From the IMG/VR virus record IMGVR_UViG_3300010403_000010, positions 1 to 49,563 of that record: a DNA stretch of 49,563 nt; one strand, given 5' to 3'. Below are positions 1 through 7,491 of this stretch, piece after piece. Positions within the stretch are counted from its first letter, which is position 1. Each line of letters starts with the position of its first letter. The stretch is from a virus. A program made the position numbers and the translations under genes. The notes beneath the pieces are model-generated. The model did not search any database. It had not been told where the DNA came from and saw nothing but the letters and a program-made list of their open reading frames with translations.

Positions 1-123
1 CGGATTCCGTGCCAAGCCCCACCCTCCGTAGCGCTTGATGAGGGCATTTTACGACCGTGAGTCTTGCAACGCAATTCCGTTTGTGGGTAAGTTCGCGTTA
101 TGGGAGCCGTTCGCACGCCGCCG
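1..123. repeat. Terminal direct repeat (left copy) showing circularity
   Basis: The first 123 bases are identical to 49441-49563. An exact repeat at both ends of a contig is the usual signature of an assembled circular or circularly permuted genome, so these are one locus seen twice. It contains the divergent start region between the leftward gene starting at 49455 (equivalent to base 15) and the prohead protease gene starting at 100. A true physical terminal repeat is possible but less likely at this length, which resembles an assembly k-mer. Confidence 0.9.
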
Positions 124-1260
124 AAGCTTGTCACGCGATCGCTAGTCGAATCGTCGTCAGGGACCGTCGGCAGCGTGGATCGCGAGAAGCGAATCATCCA
201 CGGCACGAAGATTCTCGGCAAGTTTTCGCAGAACACGCACGGCCTCGAAGGCATCGAGGGAACGGAGTACACCGATGCGGCGCTTGACAAAGCAATCACT
301 CTGTACGAAGGGAAGAAGTCGTACGCCGATCATCCGTCGCGGACGAATCCGAATACCGAGCGTGCTACGCGTGATCTTGTCGGCATTCACCGCAATGTGC
401 GGCGCGAAAAGGATGGCCTCTACAGCGATTTTCATTATCGGTCGTCGCACAACTACCTAGCCGACGACGCGGAGCAGATGCCGGACGCGTTGGGGTTCTC
501 GCACAACTCCGTGGGCAGCGGCCGGATCGCGAATCGCAAGTATATGGTCGAGAGCATCGACAAGGTGCGTTCGATCGACCTGGTCACACAGCCCGCGACG
601 ACGCGCGGCTTGTACGAATCCGAGGAAACCATGGCCACGAAAACAGTCGCCGAAGCCTTGAAGCCGCTCAAGTTGGGCGCCAAGATCGAGAAGCAACTCT
701 TCGAAGACTTCGGCATGGCGTCGGACGCCGCCTTGGCCGCGCCGCCGGCCGCAGGCGAGGATACGCCCGACTACCGCGATCACTTGGGCGAAGCGATCAA
801 GACGGTGCTCGCCGACGACTCGCTCGACATGGCCGCGAAGAAGGCGAAAATCATGGCGATCCTCAAAGCGTCCGACGACACCACGAAATCTGACGCCCCG
901 AAGTCCGATAGCGACAGCGGCGGCGGCGATGATACCAGCAAGGCGGAGAAGACGAGCATGGAATCGCTGCAAGCGGAAATCGCGGAACTCAAACGCGACA
1001 AGGCGATCACAGACCTCTGCGAGAGCGAGTCGTTCAAGCCGTCGAAGAATCAACGCAAGGCGCTCGCGCTGTTCGAAAGCGAAGATGACCGCCTTGAGTT
1101 CATTACGGAAGCCAAGGCCGCCGAGAAGCCTGCGGAGCAGCCGAAGACGGGGCCGCGGTCGCAGTCGTCGCGGACGCTGCAAGAGTCGAAGAAGAACGAC
1201 GACAAGCCGGCGGACAGCAAAGGCTGGTTAACGCGGCTCAAGTCGTCGACATTGAACTAA
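100..1260 (+). CDS. Prohead maturation protease with C-terminal scaffold domain
   Basis: 386 residues. The first ~180 residues look like a phage head maturation protease: an early beta-rich segment (IIHGTKILGKFSQN), a DHPS histidine near residue 78, then GFSHNSVGSGR and the family-typical ending SIDLVTQPATTRG. The rest is acidic/basic, Ala- and Lys-rich and low in complexity (residues ~185-385), as expected of a scaffolding domain removed during maturation. It follows portal and Mu-F-like head genes across the origin of coordinates and precedes the decoration and capsid genes. The start at 100 is the first good ATG; its ribosome site is weak. Catalytic residues are inferred from position only. 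Confidence 0.75.
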   Translation: MGAVRTPPKLVTRSLVESSSGTVGSVDREKRIIHGTKILGKFSQNTHGLEGIEGTEYTDAALDKAITLYEGKKSYADHPSRTNPNTERATRDLVGIHRNVRREKDGLYSDFHYRSSHNYLADDAEQMPDALGFSHNSVGSGRIANRKYMVESIDKVRSIDLVTQPATTRGLYESEETMATKTVAEALKPLKLGAKIEKQLFEDFGMASDAALAAPPAAGEDTPDYRDHLGEAIKTVLADDSLDMAAKKAKIMAILKASDDTTKSDAPKSDSDSGGGDDTSKAEKTSMESLQAEIAELKRDKAITDLCESESFKPSKNQRKALALFESEDDRLEFITEAKAAEKPAEQPKTGPRSQSSRTLQESKKNDDKPADSKGWLTRLKSSTLN

Positions 1261-1327
1261 ATGAATCTTCGCACGCGGCGAAGTCCGTCCGCCGGGTCGC
1301 TCCGGACGTAAATAAATCGACCCGCCT

Positions 1328-1398
1328 GCTGGGTGAGTGCGAGGTGCCGACCGGGGCTGATATCTCTGGGGTGCCAGGTTCGACTCCTGGACCCAGCA
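1328..1398 (+). tRNA. tRNA-Ile (GAU anticodon), reduced D arm
   Basis: A 71-nt cloverleaf: acceptor GCTGGGT pairs perfectly with ACCCAGC plus discriminator A; the T arm is CCAGG-TTCGACT-CCTGG; the anticodon stem-loop is CGGGG-CTGATAT-CTCTG, with U33, anticodon GAU and A37. The D arm is short (15 nt including position 26) and forms only two or three convincing pairs, so the structure is atypical. No CCA is encoded. It lies between the scaffold gene and the decoration gene, and its 3' end directly abuts the translational hairpin at 1399. Confidence 0.72.
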
Positions 1399-1434
1399 TT
1401 CTGCGACTAGAGGGTGATGCCACTAGGAGCAGGA
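1399..1434 (+). promoter_or_regulatory. Leader hairpin copy 1 (before decoration gene)
   Basis: Stem TTCTGC / GCAGGA, tandem G-A mismatches (GA/GA), stem CTAG/CTAG, an A-A mismatch, GG/CC and a GTGATG hexaloop at 1414-1419. The AGGAG ribosome site at 1425-1429 is in the right arm, 9 nt before ATG 1438. In the other four copies the inner stem is CTGG/CCAG; here one G-C pair is replaced by A-T on both arms, a compensatory change that supports a real RNA structure. Confidence 0.85.
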
Positions 1435-1437
1435 ACC

Positions 1438-2196
1438 ATGGGCGCGATTCTGACGAAAATTCCTCCCGGCATGGACATGCGGCAATCCGCCACATGGTGG
1501 AACGACATGTACGCCGTGCCCGGCGAGTTCACGACGCTGGCCGCGGACACCGCCGCCGCGGTCGCCATCGACGCCGGCGTCGAGAACGGCGTCTTGAAGC
1601 TGACGGCGGGCTCGTCCGACAACGGCGAAGCGTCCGCGTACACTGCGTCCGTTTTCAAGTTTGCCGATAGCCGCTCGATCATCGGCGAGGCATTGATCAA
1701 GTACACCGAAGTCGCGACCAACGCTGCCAACGTCGCGTTCGGCTTTTGGTCGGCTCCGGGGGCTGACCTGCTTGTCGATAACGGGGCTGGACCCGCAACG
1801 TCGGCGAGCGGGGCGATGTTCTACAAGCTCGACGGCGCGCTGGTGTGGAAGTGCATCAGTTCAAAGTCGACGACACAGACGATCTCGACCGTCAAGACGT
1901 CTGGGCAACCGACGACGTCGGTTCCGGGCGTGGCTCAGTACGTGCGGCTGCGGGTCGAGTTCAGCGCGGTCGGCGACATGGGCCAGGACCAGGGCGAGGT
2001 CACGTTCTGGATCGACGGCAAGCAAGTTTACGACGCCAATGACACGAGCAAGAACACGCCCATCAAGCACATCGTTACCTACACGAGTGCCGCGGCGATG
2101 GCGTTGGTTCTGTACATCAAGTCGGGTTCGGCCGCGAGCGAAATTCTGCGGGTCGACGACGTCGGGTTTAGCCAGACGCGCACCTACGGCGTCTAG
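1438..2196 (+). CDS. Putative head decoration / capsid-associated protein
   Basis: 252 residues, between the scaffold and capsid genes. The N-terminus carries MRQSATWWNDMY; the rest is Ala/Val/Thr-rich with alternating beta-strand character and a segment (VRLRVEFS...QGEVTFWIDGKQVYD) resembling a concanavalin/LamG-type jelly-roll carbohydrate-binding fold. ATG 1438 follows leader hairpin 1 at proper spacing. An ATG inside the hairpin loop (1417) is in frame but would put the ribosome site inside the protein, so 1438 is preferred. The decoration role is inferred from position and the high-expression leader; a minor fibre is the alternative. Confidence 0.55.
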   Translation: MGAILTKIPPGMDMRQSATWWNDMYAVPGEFTTLAADTAAAVAIDAGVENGVLKLTAGSSDNGEASAYTASVFKFADSRSIIGEALIKYTEVATNAANVAFGFWSAPGADLLVDNGAGPATSASGAMFYKLDGALVWKCISSKSTTQTISTVKTSGQPTTSVPGVAQYVRLRVEFSAVGDMGQDQGEVTFWIDGKQVYDANDTSKNTPIKHIVTYTSAAAMALVLYIKSGSAASEILRVDDVGFSQTRTYGV

Positions 2197-2218
2197 GCGG
2201 CGGGGACACGGGACAAGA

Positions 2219-2253
2219 TTCTGCGACTGGAGGGTGATGCCCCAGGAGCAGAA
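2219..2253 (+). promoter_or_regulatory. Leader hairpin copy 2 (before major capsid gene)
   Basis: Pairs TTCTGC (2219-2224) with GCAGAA (2248-2253), then tandem GA/GA mismatches, CTGG (2227-2230) with CCAG (2242-2245), a bulged A (2231), GG with CC, and loop GTGATG (2234-2239). The AGGAG ribosome site is base-paired. The outer stem is the same as in copy 1. Confidence 0.87.
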
Positions 2254-2256
2254 GCG

Positions 2257-3444
2257 ATGGCCACGAAGAAAATCAACCGCAAGGAACTCGTCCGCCTCTT
2301 CGAGAGCGAAGGCGTCGAGAAGGGTGCGCAGGTCCTTCAAGAAGGGCTCGAAGCCAAGGAACTCCGCCTGGATGACCTCTCGATCCGCGACCTCTTCGAA
2401 GCCGCGGTCGTGGACGGCAACGGCAAGCCGTGCGGTCGCGATCTGCTCTACGAGATGGACCCGAAGCGTGGCAACTGCGATGCCCGCAAGATCGTGATCC
2501 TCGAAGCCAAGGGCGCGGTGGATACGTCGGCGTTCAACAACATCACCGGGCAGTACGTTTTCAACCGCGTGAAGGAATCGTACGACGACCCGGAGTTCAT
2601 CGGCGACGAGCTTTGCACGACGCAAGACACGCACCTGATCGACGGCGAGAAGATCCCCGGCGCCGGCAATCTCGGCGACGTGGCGCAGGTCGTGGCGGAG
2701 CGGGAAGAGTATCCGTACGTCGGCCTCAACGAAGAATGGACGATCACGCCGCCGACGGACAAACGCGGCTTTATCGTGCCGGTGACGCGCGAAATCGTGA
2801 TGCTTGACAAGACGGGCCTCGTCGTCGCCGCGGCCCAGAAGACCGGGCGGGCGATGGGCCTCAACAAAGAGAAGCGAGTGCTCGACGTCGTGTTCGGGAT
2901 CGTGAACACGTACAACCGCAACGGCACGGCGACGAACACGTACCTGACCAGCGGGGCGTACATCAACCAGCAGGCGAACCCGCTCGTCGACTGGACCGAC
3001 ATCGAAAACGTCGAGTTGCTTTTCGACGCGATCACGGACCCGAACACGGGCGAGCCGATCACGGGCTCGATCGACACGATCATCGTGCCCAGCGCTCTGC
3101 GGCGCACCGCCAACCGCATCCTCATGGCCAGCGAGATCGCCCACGTCGACAACCAGGTCGCCGCGTCGACGATCCGCACGTGGAGCAAGAATCCCTACAG
3201 CGGCGAGGTATACCGCGTGATCTCCTCGCCGTACGTGAAGAACCGCACGTCGTCCGCGTCGACGTGGTTTGCGGGGCGGCCGAAACGGGCCTTCCTGTAC
3301 ATGCAAAATTGGGGGATCGAGACGTTGCAGGCGGCGCAGAATTCGGAGGCCGATTTCCTGCAAGACATCGTAAGCCGCTACAAGGTCAGCGAGCGCGGCG
3401 CGGCCCACAGCTACGAGCCGCGGTACATGACGAAGAACACTTAG
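2257..3444 (+). CDS. Major capsid protein (HK97-fold type)
   Basis: 395 residues, the expected size and position for the coat protein: after protease/scaffold and before head-tail joining genes. The first ~90 residues are charged and helical (KKINRKELVRLFESEG...), like a delta domain. The body has capsid-like features: a long beta-hairpin region, GFIVPVTREIVMLDKTGLVVAAAQKTGRAMGL resembling the spine helix, SIDTIIVPSALRRTAN in the A domain, and the C-terminal AFLYMQNWGIETLQAAQ. It starts 3 nt after leader hairpin 2 and is followed by a terminator-like hairpin. The family is assigned from layout and sequence character, not by alignment. Confidence 0.85.
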   Translation: MATKKINRKELVRLFESEGVEKGAQVLQEGLEAKELRLDDLSIRDLFEAAVVDGNGKPCGRDLLYEMDPKRGNCDARKIVILEAKGAVDTSAFNNITGQYVFNRVKESYDDPEFIGDELCTTQDTHLIDGEKIPGAGNLGDVAQVVAEREEYPYVGLNEEWTITPPTDKRGFIVPVTREIVMLDKTGLVVAAAQKTGRAMGLNKEKRVLDVVFGIVNTYNRNGTATNTYLTSGAYINQQANPLVDWTDIENVELLFDAITDPNTGEPITGSIDTIIVPSALRRTANRILMASEIAHVDNQVAASTIRTWSKNPYSGEVYRVISSPYVKNRTSSASTWFAGRPKRAFLYMQNWGIETLQAAQNSEADFLQDIVSRYKVSERGAAHSYEPRYMTKNT

Positions 3445-3466
3445 TAGTCCGAAGCATCACCCTCCC

Positions 3467-3510
3467 GGCCGGCTCGGCGCTCCACCGGCGACGACCGGCC
3501 ACTTTTATTT
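3467..3510 (+). terminator. Terminator-like hairpin after the capsid gene
   Basis: GGCCGG (3467-3472) pairs with CCGGCC (3495-3500) around a GC-rich loop, followed by ACTTTTATTT. It sits 23 nt after the capsid stop. It probably reduces read-through into the less abundant connector genes. Confidence 0.6.
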
Positions 3511-3522
3511 GAGAGGCGATCA

Positions 3523-3972
3523 ATGGCGAAGTCTAAACAGCAAAACCCGTGGGAGGACGCCCGCGAGGTCAGCGGCCCGGTTGGGACGCCGGACTTCACT
3601 GGCGAAACGCCGCCTGCGGACGTCGACCTCCGCGCCGAAGTTGCGCGGCTATCCGGCGAACTGGCCCGCGTGATGAAACTGCTCGGCGAGTCGACTGAGG
3701 GGCACGAGACGCCGGAGACGAAGGCGTACAAGGCGTGGGCGCAACTCAGCGCCAAGGACAAGACGCAACTCGTGCTCGCGAAGGAATTCCCCGATAACGA
3801 GCCGGGCACGCGGCCGTTCGACGTGCGACTCGTCGGCCCGGACGGAAAGCCGACGGAGCACTTCCCGCTGCGGCTGCCGGCGCATTCGGTCGAGGAGGCT
3901 GAAGGGCGCTACCGCAAGATCATGGGCATTAACAAGACCGACGGCAAGATAGTTGCCGTTGCCGCGGCGTAA
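3523..3972 (+). CDS. Unknown structural-region protein
   Basis: 149 residues; ATG 3523 follows GAGAGGCGATCA. The N-terminal 50 residues are polar and Pro-rich. Residues ~28-55 form a short amphipathic helix (VDLRAEVARLSGELARVMKLLG), possibly a coiled coil. The C-terminal half (DVRLVGPDGKPTEHFPLRLPAHSVEEAEGRYRKIMGI) looks compact. It lies directly after the capsid, where head-tail joining or head-stabilising proteins are common. No specific family is recognised. Confidence 0.7.
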   Translation: MAKSKQQNPWEDAREVSGPVGTPDFTGETPPADVDLRAEVARLSGELARVMKLLGESTEGHETPETKAYKAWAQLSAKDKTQLVLAKEFPDNEPGTRPFDVRLVGPDGKPTEHFPLRLPAHSVEEAEGRYRKIMGINKTDGKIVAVAAA

Positions 3973-4030
3973 ACGAAGCAACGTTAGTTCAGTTGTTGCA
4001 AATTATGCAACCACTTTGGAGATCACGACC

Positions 4031-4321
4031 ATGAAACAGAAATACTACGAAGCACTCGAAGCCGGCATGGACCTGGATTGCGACGACGTCGAGCACAAGC
4101 TTTCCGCCGCCACGGCCGTCGCCATCGGCCGCGGAGTCCACCTCAAGGAAGTCGTCCACGCGTATATCGGCGGCAGCGTCGAGAACGCGGGCGGCTACGC
4201 CAAGGGCATCGATGCCGTTAACGCGTTGCAACCACCGCCGCCGCCGGAAGGTGCCAAGGCCGCCTCGCACGCGCACGCCAAGGCGGCCCCGACTCACGCA
4301 ACCGCCGCCCACGCGAAGTAA
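4031..4321 (+). CDS. Small head-region protein with Ala/His-rich tail
   Basis: 96 residues. ATG 4031 is chosen because TTGGAG lies about 12 nt upstream and no homologous-looking sequence precedes it. Residues 1-65 look folded (YYEALEAGMDLDCDDVEHKLSA). The last ~30 residues are Pro, then Ala-His-Lys repeats (AHAKAAPTHATAAHAK), probably disordered. It lies in the capsid-connector block, 3 nt before the next gene. Function unknown. Confidence 0.65.
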   Translation: MKQKYYEALEAGMDLDCDDVEHKLSAATAVAIGRGVHLKEVVHAYIGGSVENAGGYAKGIDAVNALQPPPPPEGAKAASHAHAKAAPTHATAAHAK

Positions 4322-4324
4322 TCC

Positions 4325-4537
4325 ATGGCCACGTACGCCGAAAATCTGATTGCCGTCCGTGACGCCGCCGTCGCGAAGCTGCTGGCGCTTGAGTCGTCGA
4401 TGAAGTTCGATCACTCGATCGACGGCGAGTCGATCCAGTACGGCATCGATGCGCTGCGCAAGCGGATCGACGACTACAACCAGATGATCGCTATGGCGGA
4501 CGGCGGGTTCGAAGTCCGCTCGATTGGGACCACGTGA
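4325..4537 (+). CDS. Small helical head-tail region protein
   Basis: 70 residues, mostly helical (ENLIAVRDAAVAKLLALES; DALRKRIDDYNQMIAMADGG). The start is 3 nt after the preceding stop, and its TGA overlaps the next gene's start by one base, so it is translationally coupled to the connector operon. Small helical proteins of this size often occur next to connectors, but no family is recognised. Confidence 0.65.
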   Translation: MATYAENLIAVRDAAVAKLLALESSMKFDHSIDGESIQYGIDALRKRIDDYNQMIAMADGGFEVRSIGTT

Positions 4538-5247
4538 TGGCCGCCGACCTCGTCAACATCGATCTCGACGACGATTACCTGACGTGGGAGCGGAAGGAGC
4601 CGATCACGTACCACCCTGCCCCGTACTCCGACGACGTCGCGATCACCGTGCCGCTGGCGAAGAGGCGGGCTCCGACGCTGAAAGAGCAGATGACAAGCGG
4701 CGGGGTCTATACCTCCACCGACCTCATCTGGATTATCCCAACGCTCGAAGCGCCGGCGCTCGATCAGGAATTTCCGCCGAAGCCTGCCGACACGATCGAG
4801 GACGGAGACGGGCGGTTATGGACGGTCTTGTCGCAGATGCCGCGTGGGGCGCTCAAGTCGTTCTGGCGGCTCGTGACGCGGGATCTGGCGCTGACGTGCG
4901 AACTGCGGGACGCGATCTCGATCTTGCGTCCCGTGATCACGGTCGGCGATGCGGCGGAGCCGGTGTTCGTGTGGCCGCCCGATGGCGGCAGCTACGTCGC
5001 GGTCGATTTGCCGGCACGCGTGCAGCCGTCGTCGGACGGGATCGGTAAGCGGAACGAGATCGAGACGGCGCAGACGCAGTTCAACGTCATCTATGACGAC
5101 CGCAGGCAAGAGCGGGTCGAGTTGCGGAGCGGCGACCGAATCGTGGTGACGCAGGGCACGCGGGCGGGGCAAGTGCTGCGGTGGGTGTCGCGCAGCAACG
5201 AGGAGCGGATCGACGAGTTGCCGTACTTGGTGTGCGAGAGGGTGTGA
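4537..5247 (+). CDS. Putative head-tail connector protein
   Basis: 236 residues from ATG 4537 (GTG 4534, one codon earlier, is also possible). The sequence is beta-rich with two similar-looking halves and no membrane segments. Position between capsid and the HK97-gp10-like gene matches connector/adaptor proteins. Readable segments include TYHPAPYSDDVAITVPL and RVELRSGDRIVVTQGTRAGQVLRWVSR, the latter resembling head-completion beta barrels. The specific role is inferred from gene order. Confidence 0.6.
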   Translation: MAADLVNIDLDDDYLTWERKEPITYHPAPYSDDVAITVPLAKRRAPTLKEQMTSGGVYTSTDLIWIIPTLEAPALDQEFPPKPADTIEDGDGRLWTVLSQMPRGALKSFWRLVTRDLALTCELRDAISILRPVITVGDAAEPVFVWPPDGGSYVAVDLPARVQPSSDGIGKRNEIETAQTQFNVIYDDRRQERVELRSGDRIVVTQGTRAGQVLRWVSRSNEERIDELPYLVCERV

Positions 5248-5248
5248 C

Positions 5249-5473
5249 GTGACCATTTCAATTGAAGGCGCTGTATGGCTTGTTCTTTTCGTTCTTGGGG
5301 CCGGGGTCATCTTTGGCGCATTGGTTTGGCTCACACGTTACATCGAGCGCGAGTTTCCCGATAGCGCCCCGTTCCCAAGATTCGCCAGAATTGGCTTGGT
5401 CGTCTTGGCCGTTTTGGTGTTTATTGGGATTGTTCTAGACTTCATGGGGCACCCGATCGTGAGGTTCAAGTGA
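5249..5473 (+). CDS. Small two-helix membrane protein
   Basis: 74 residues from GTG 5249, one base after the preceding TGA. Two hydrophobic segments are clear: residues ~6-28 (GAVWLVLFVLGAGVIFGALVW) and ~47-66 (IGLVVLAVLVFIGIVLDFMG), separated by a charged loop. Its last bases overlap the next gene's start (GTGA). A membrane protein inside the connector block is odd; it could be holin-like or act in superinfection exclusion. No family is recognised. Confidence 0.65.
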   Translation: MTISIEGAVWLVLFVLGAGVIFGALVWLTRYIEREFPDSAPFPRFARIGLVVLAVLVFIGIVLDFMGHPIVRFK

Positions 5474-5886
5474 GCGCCGAGCAGCAAATCGACGAAGCCT
5501 ATCAGCGTACGCGGCTCCTGGTCGCGTCGCGGATGCTGCGCGCGGCTCAGTACGTGCAGGCCGAGCACATGAACCGCGTCGGCAAGCCGAACGTTTACCG
5601 CGACAAGAAGTGGATCGACAATTCAAAGCCCGGCGAGTATCCGCGGAAGCGGTCGGGCGATGGACAGAAGGGCGTCGTGTTCGGGCCCGACACGCCGGAG
5701 GGGATCGTCGCCGAGGGCATGATCGTGCGTCTCGGCCAGACGATGCCGTCGAAACACATGCTGCACTTGGAGTTTGGGCGCTATGTCGCTCTCGGCGTGT
5801 GGATCAAGTTTAATCGTCTCGGCTGGCGGCGCACGGCGGCGGACACGATCTCGCGGGTGCGAGCCTTGGTCACGGGACGCGGCTGA
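5470..5886 (+). CDS. HK97 gp10-like neck / tail-component protein
   Basis: 138 residues; GTG 5470 overlaps the previous TGA. It contains the pattern seen in gp10-like proteins: a helical N-terminus, then PGEYPRKRSGDGQKGVVF, a beta region, and a conserved-looking LEFGRYVALGVW stretch. In this position (connector, gp10-like, tail terminator, tail tube) such proteins join head and tail. Assignment is by layout and motif resemblance. Confidence 0.6.
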   Translation: MSAEQQIDEAYQRTRLLVASRMLRAAQYVQAEHMNRVGKPNVYRDKKWIDNSKPGEYPRKRSGDGQKGVVFGPDTPEGIVAEGMIVRLGQTMPSKHMLHLEFGRYVALGVWIKFNRLGWRRTAADTISRVRALVTGRG

Positions 5887-6335
5887 TGCGCGACTACGAA
5901 ACACTAGTGGCGGTCAAGGCGAAGTGGGACGCCGCCGGTCTTTCCGAGGTCGTCATCGGTGGCCTGCTCGAAGTCGACTTCGTCGAGCGCGACAACGTCG
6001 AAGAGCGGCGCCCGAAGCTGCCGTACGCGACGGTGGCGTGCGGGCCGGACGGCAAGCCGAACGAGATCAGCTTCGGCGGCGAGATCGACTATCGCCGCGT
6101 CAGGATCGTTCTCTACGGCGACGCGAAGGCCACGGTGGCATCGGCGGGCCTTTTGATCGATGCGGCGTTCTCAGAGCAAAGCCTGGACATCGCCAACGCC
6201 GACTGGATGCGGACCGAGCCGGTGCCGGGGCAGCGCGGCGGCAAGCTTGAGCGCGGCGATAAGGTCAACGAGGGCGAGACATGGCGGGCGATCTTCGAAT
6301 ACCGAGTTTGGACAAGCCGGCCGAAGAACGTGTGA
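5886..6335 (+). CDS. Putative tail terminator / completion protein
   Basis: 149 residues; ATG 5886 overlaps the preceding TGA. Two-layer alpha/beta pattern: helix (DYETLVAVKAKWDAAG), strand, a beta hairpin (EISFGGEIDYRRVRIVLYGD), helix (VASAGLLIDAAFSE) and a C-terminal strand (WRAIFEYRVWTSRP). This order and its place before the tail tube gene match gpU-like tail terminators. Confidence 0.6.
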   Translation: MRDYETLVAVKAKWDAAGLSEVVIGGLLEVDFVERDNVEERRPKLPYATVACGPDGKPNEISFGGEIDYRRVRIVLYGDAKATVASAGLLIDAAFSEQSLDIANADWMRTEPVPGQRGGKLERGDKVNEGETWRAIFEYRVWTSRPKNV

Positions 6336-6514
6336 TCGTCGAACGGGACAAATGCACGTGGGACGACGAGTCGCGCGACGTCGCCGGTCCCGAGATCGGG
6401 AAGAACGTCGTCTCGGTCAAGTGCCCGGAGTGCCATCGGCAGGTGGGCGTGTTCGTGGGGCAACCGTACCGGCACGTGTGCGGGGCGTTGTTGTTGGCGA
6501 AGAAAGCGGAATGA
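6332..6514 (+). CDS. Small zinc-ribbon-like protein
   Basis: 60 residues from GTG 6332, a 4-nt GTGA overlap with the previous gene, the coupling used repeatedly in this genome. A longer start at 6281 would overlap by 55 nt and is less likely. CPECH and HVCG place four Cys/His residues about 20 residues apart, a minimal metal-binding ribbon. Function unknown. Confidence 0.6.
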   Translation: MIVERDKCTWDDESRDVAGPEIGKNVVSVKCPECHRQVGVFVGQPYRHVCGALLLAKKAE

Positions 6515-6639
6515 AGCGTGCGGGCCGGGCTAATGCCGGCTGCCAGGGGTCACGGGGATGGTTCCTGGCGTCTCGCTATTCCGTGACCTGCGTGTCCTTC
6601 CACGCCGCCGCACGCTGATGACAGTATATGCGGAATCGA
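6515..6639. other. Intergenic stretch with inverted repeat before the tail tube leader
   Basis: No gene is visible. It carries GCCGG-GCTAAT-GCCGGC-like pairing at about 6530-6542, and GGTCACGG paired with CCGTGACC (~6548-6590). A local terminator or leader structure is possible; no clear U-tract follows. Confidence 0.35.
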
Positions 6640-6664
6640 CTCCTGGAGGGTGATGCCCCAGGAG
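6640..6664 (+). promoter_or_regulatory. Leader hairpin copy 3 (before tail tube gene)
   Basis: CTCCTGG (6640-6646) pairs fully with CCAGGAG (6658-6664); A6647 is bulged; GG/CC closes the GTGATG loop. The whole AGGAG ribosome site is in the stem, 6 nt before ATG 6671. Confidence 0.87.
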
Positions 6665-6670
6665 ACAAAC

Positions 6671-7072
6671 ATGCCGTTCAAACCGGGCTACATCAACGGA
6701 ATCGCATGGACGCCGACGGGCGGAAGCCCCACGACGCTTTGCGACTTCCGCCACTCGCACAGCGAGAGCGACGAAGGCCACGAAGTCACGTCGAGTTGCC
6801 ACAACGGCATCCAGGCGTTTATCGCCTCGATCCTTCGCGGCGAAGGCACGGCAAGCTTTCACATCACGACGGCGTCGCAGCCGTGGTCGTTGGGCATCGT
6901 GGCGCAGGCGACGGGCACGTTCTCGTGCATGTACGGCAGTCAGAGCGTCTTCACGATCCCGGCCTTCATCTCCCGCGTCAATTACCAGAACGAGACGGCG
7001 GCGGGGACGGACTACGACGTGACGTGGAAACTTAGCGCCGAGAGCGGCACGTATTCGCGGCCGTCGCCGTAG
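6671..7072 (+). CDS. Major tail (tube) protein
   Basis: 133 residues, beta-rich, with tube-like elements: MPFKPGYINGIAWTP, SRVNYQNETAAGTDYDVTWKLSAESGTY. Position fits: after tail terminator, before the frameshifted tail chaperone and tape measure. ATG 6671 is preferred over the upstream in-frame ATG inside the hairpin loop because the ribosome site lies between them. The leader hairpin is shared with capsid and portal, consistent with tuned expression of a structural protein. Confidence 0.7.
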   Translation: MPFKPGYINGIAWTPTGGSPTTLCDFRHSHSESDEGHEVTSSCHNGIQAFIASILRGEGTASFHITTASQPWSLGIVAQATGTFSCMYGSQSVFTIPAFISRVNYQNETAAGTDYDVTWKLSAESGTYSRPSP

Positions 7073-7293
7073 CGAGATTGAGCGGCAAGACGGGAAGCCC
7101 TTAGAACGAATGCCCGTCGCCCGGCGCGCGTCATGGCAGCAAGGGGGTCCGGCGCCGGATACGTCGCTCAGAAACCGCAGCCTGGAGGCGGCAGGGTCAA
7201 TCCGGTAACTCCATCGAGGGCTAAGAGAAAACGGGCGTTTGTCGCAATCCCGTCCGGTATGCCGCCGAGCGACACAAATCACAGGGGAGATGC
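7073..7293. other. 221-bp intergenic region after the tail tube gene
   Basis: No convincing gene. An open frame from ATG 7133 runs to 7318 (61 codons) but overlaps the next gene and is rich in Gly/Pro/Arg; I do not call it. No terminator with a U-tract is seen. AGGGGAG at the end is the ribosome site for GTG 7294. Confidence 0.4.
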
Positions 7294-7491
7294 GTGGCAA
7301 TTCCTTACGACTTTGTGATCGGCGGGTGCGACACGCTCTCTTACACCGCTTCGTCGTTGCCGGGTCCGACAGGACCGACAGGGCCAGCGCCAAAGCCGCC
7401 GCCGTGGGTTTCGAAAGTCGACCGAGTTATGCGGGCGGCGGCCGCCAAGGGTCGGCGAGAGTTCAACAAAAAGTGCAAGGAGACGCGTTGA
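7294..7491 (+). CDS. Small tail-region protein with GPTGPTGP segment
   Basis: 65 residues from GTG 7294, preceded by CAGGGGAG. Central [17 protein letters not shown] resembles one collagen-like stretch of the fibre at 11019, then a basic C-terminal helix (KVDRVMRAAAAKGRREFNKKCKETR). Its stop overlaps the TTG start of the tail chaperone. Position just before the chaperone suggests a tail-assembly accessory; function unknown. Confidence 0.6.
   Translation: MAIPYDFVIGGCDTLSYTASSLPGPTGPTGPAPKPPPWVSKVDRVMRAAAAKGRREFNKKCKETR

Noticed and set aside
457-1182. Long open frame antisense to the prohead protease
   Set aside because: Arg/Leu-rich composition typical of the antisense of a GC-rich gene; no start signals; the sense gene is well supported.
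1861-3408. 515-codon frame antisense to the capsid and decoration genes
   Set aside because: Composition dominated by Arg, Val, Asp as expected of a shadow; runs through two good sense genes and a leader hairpin.
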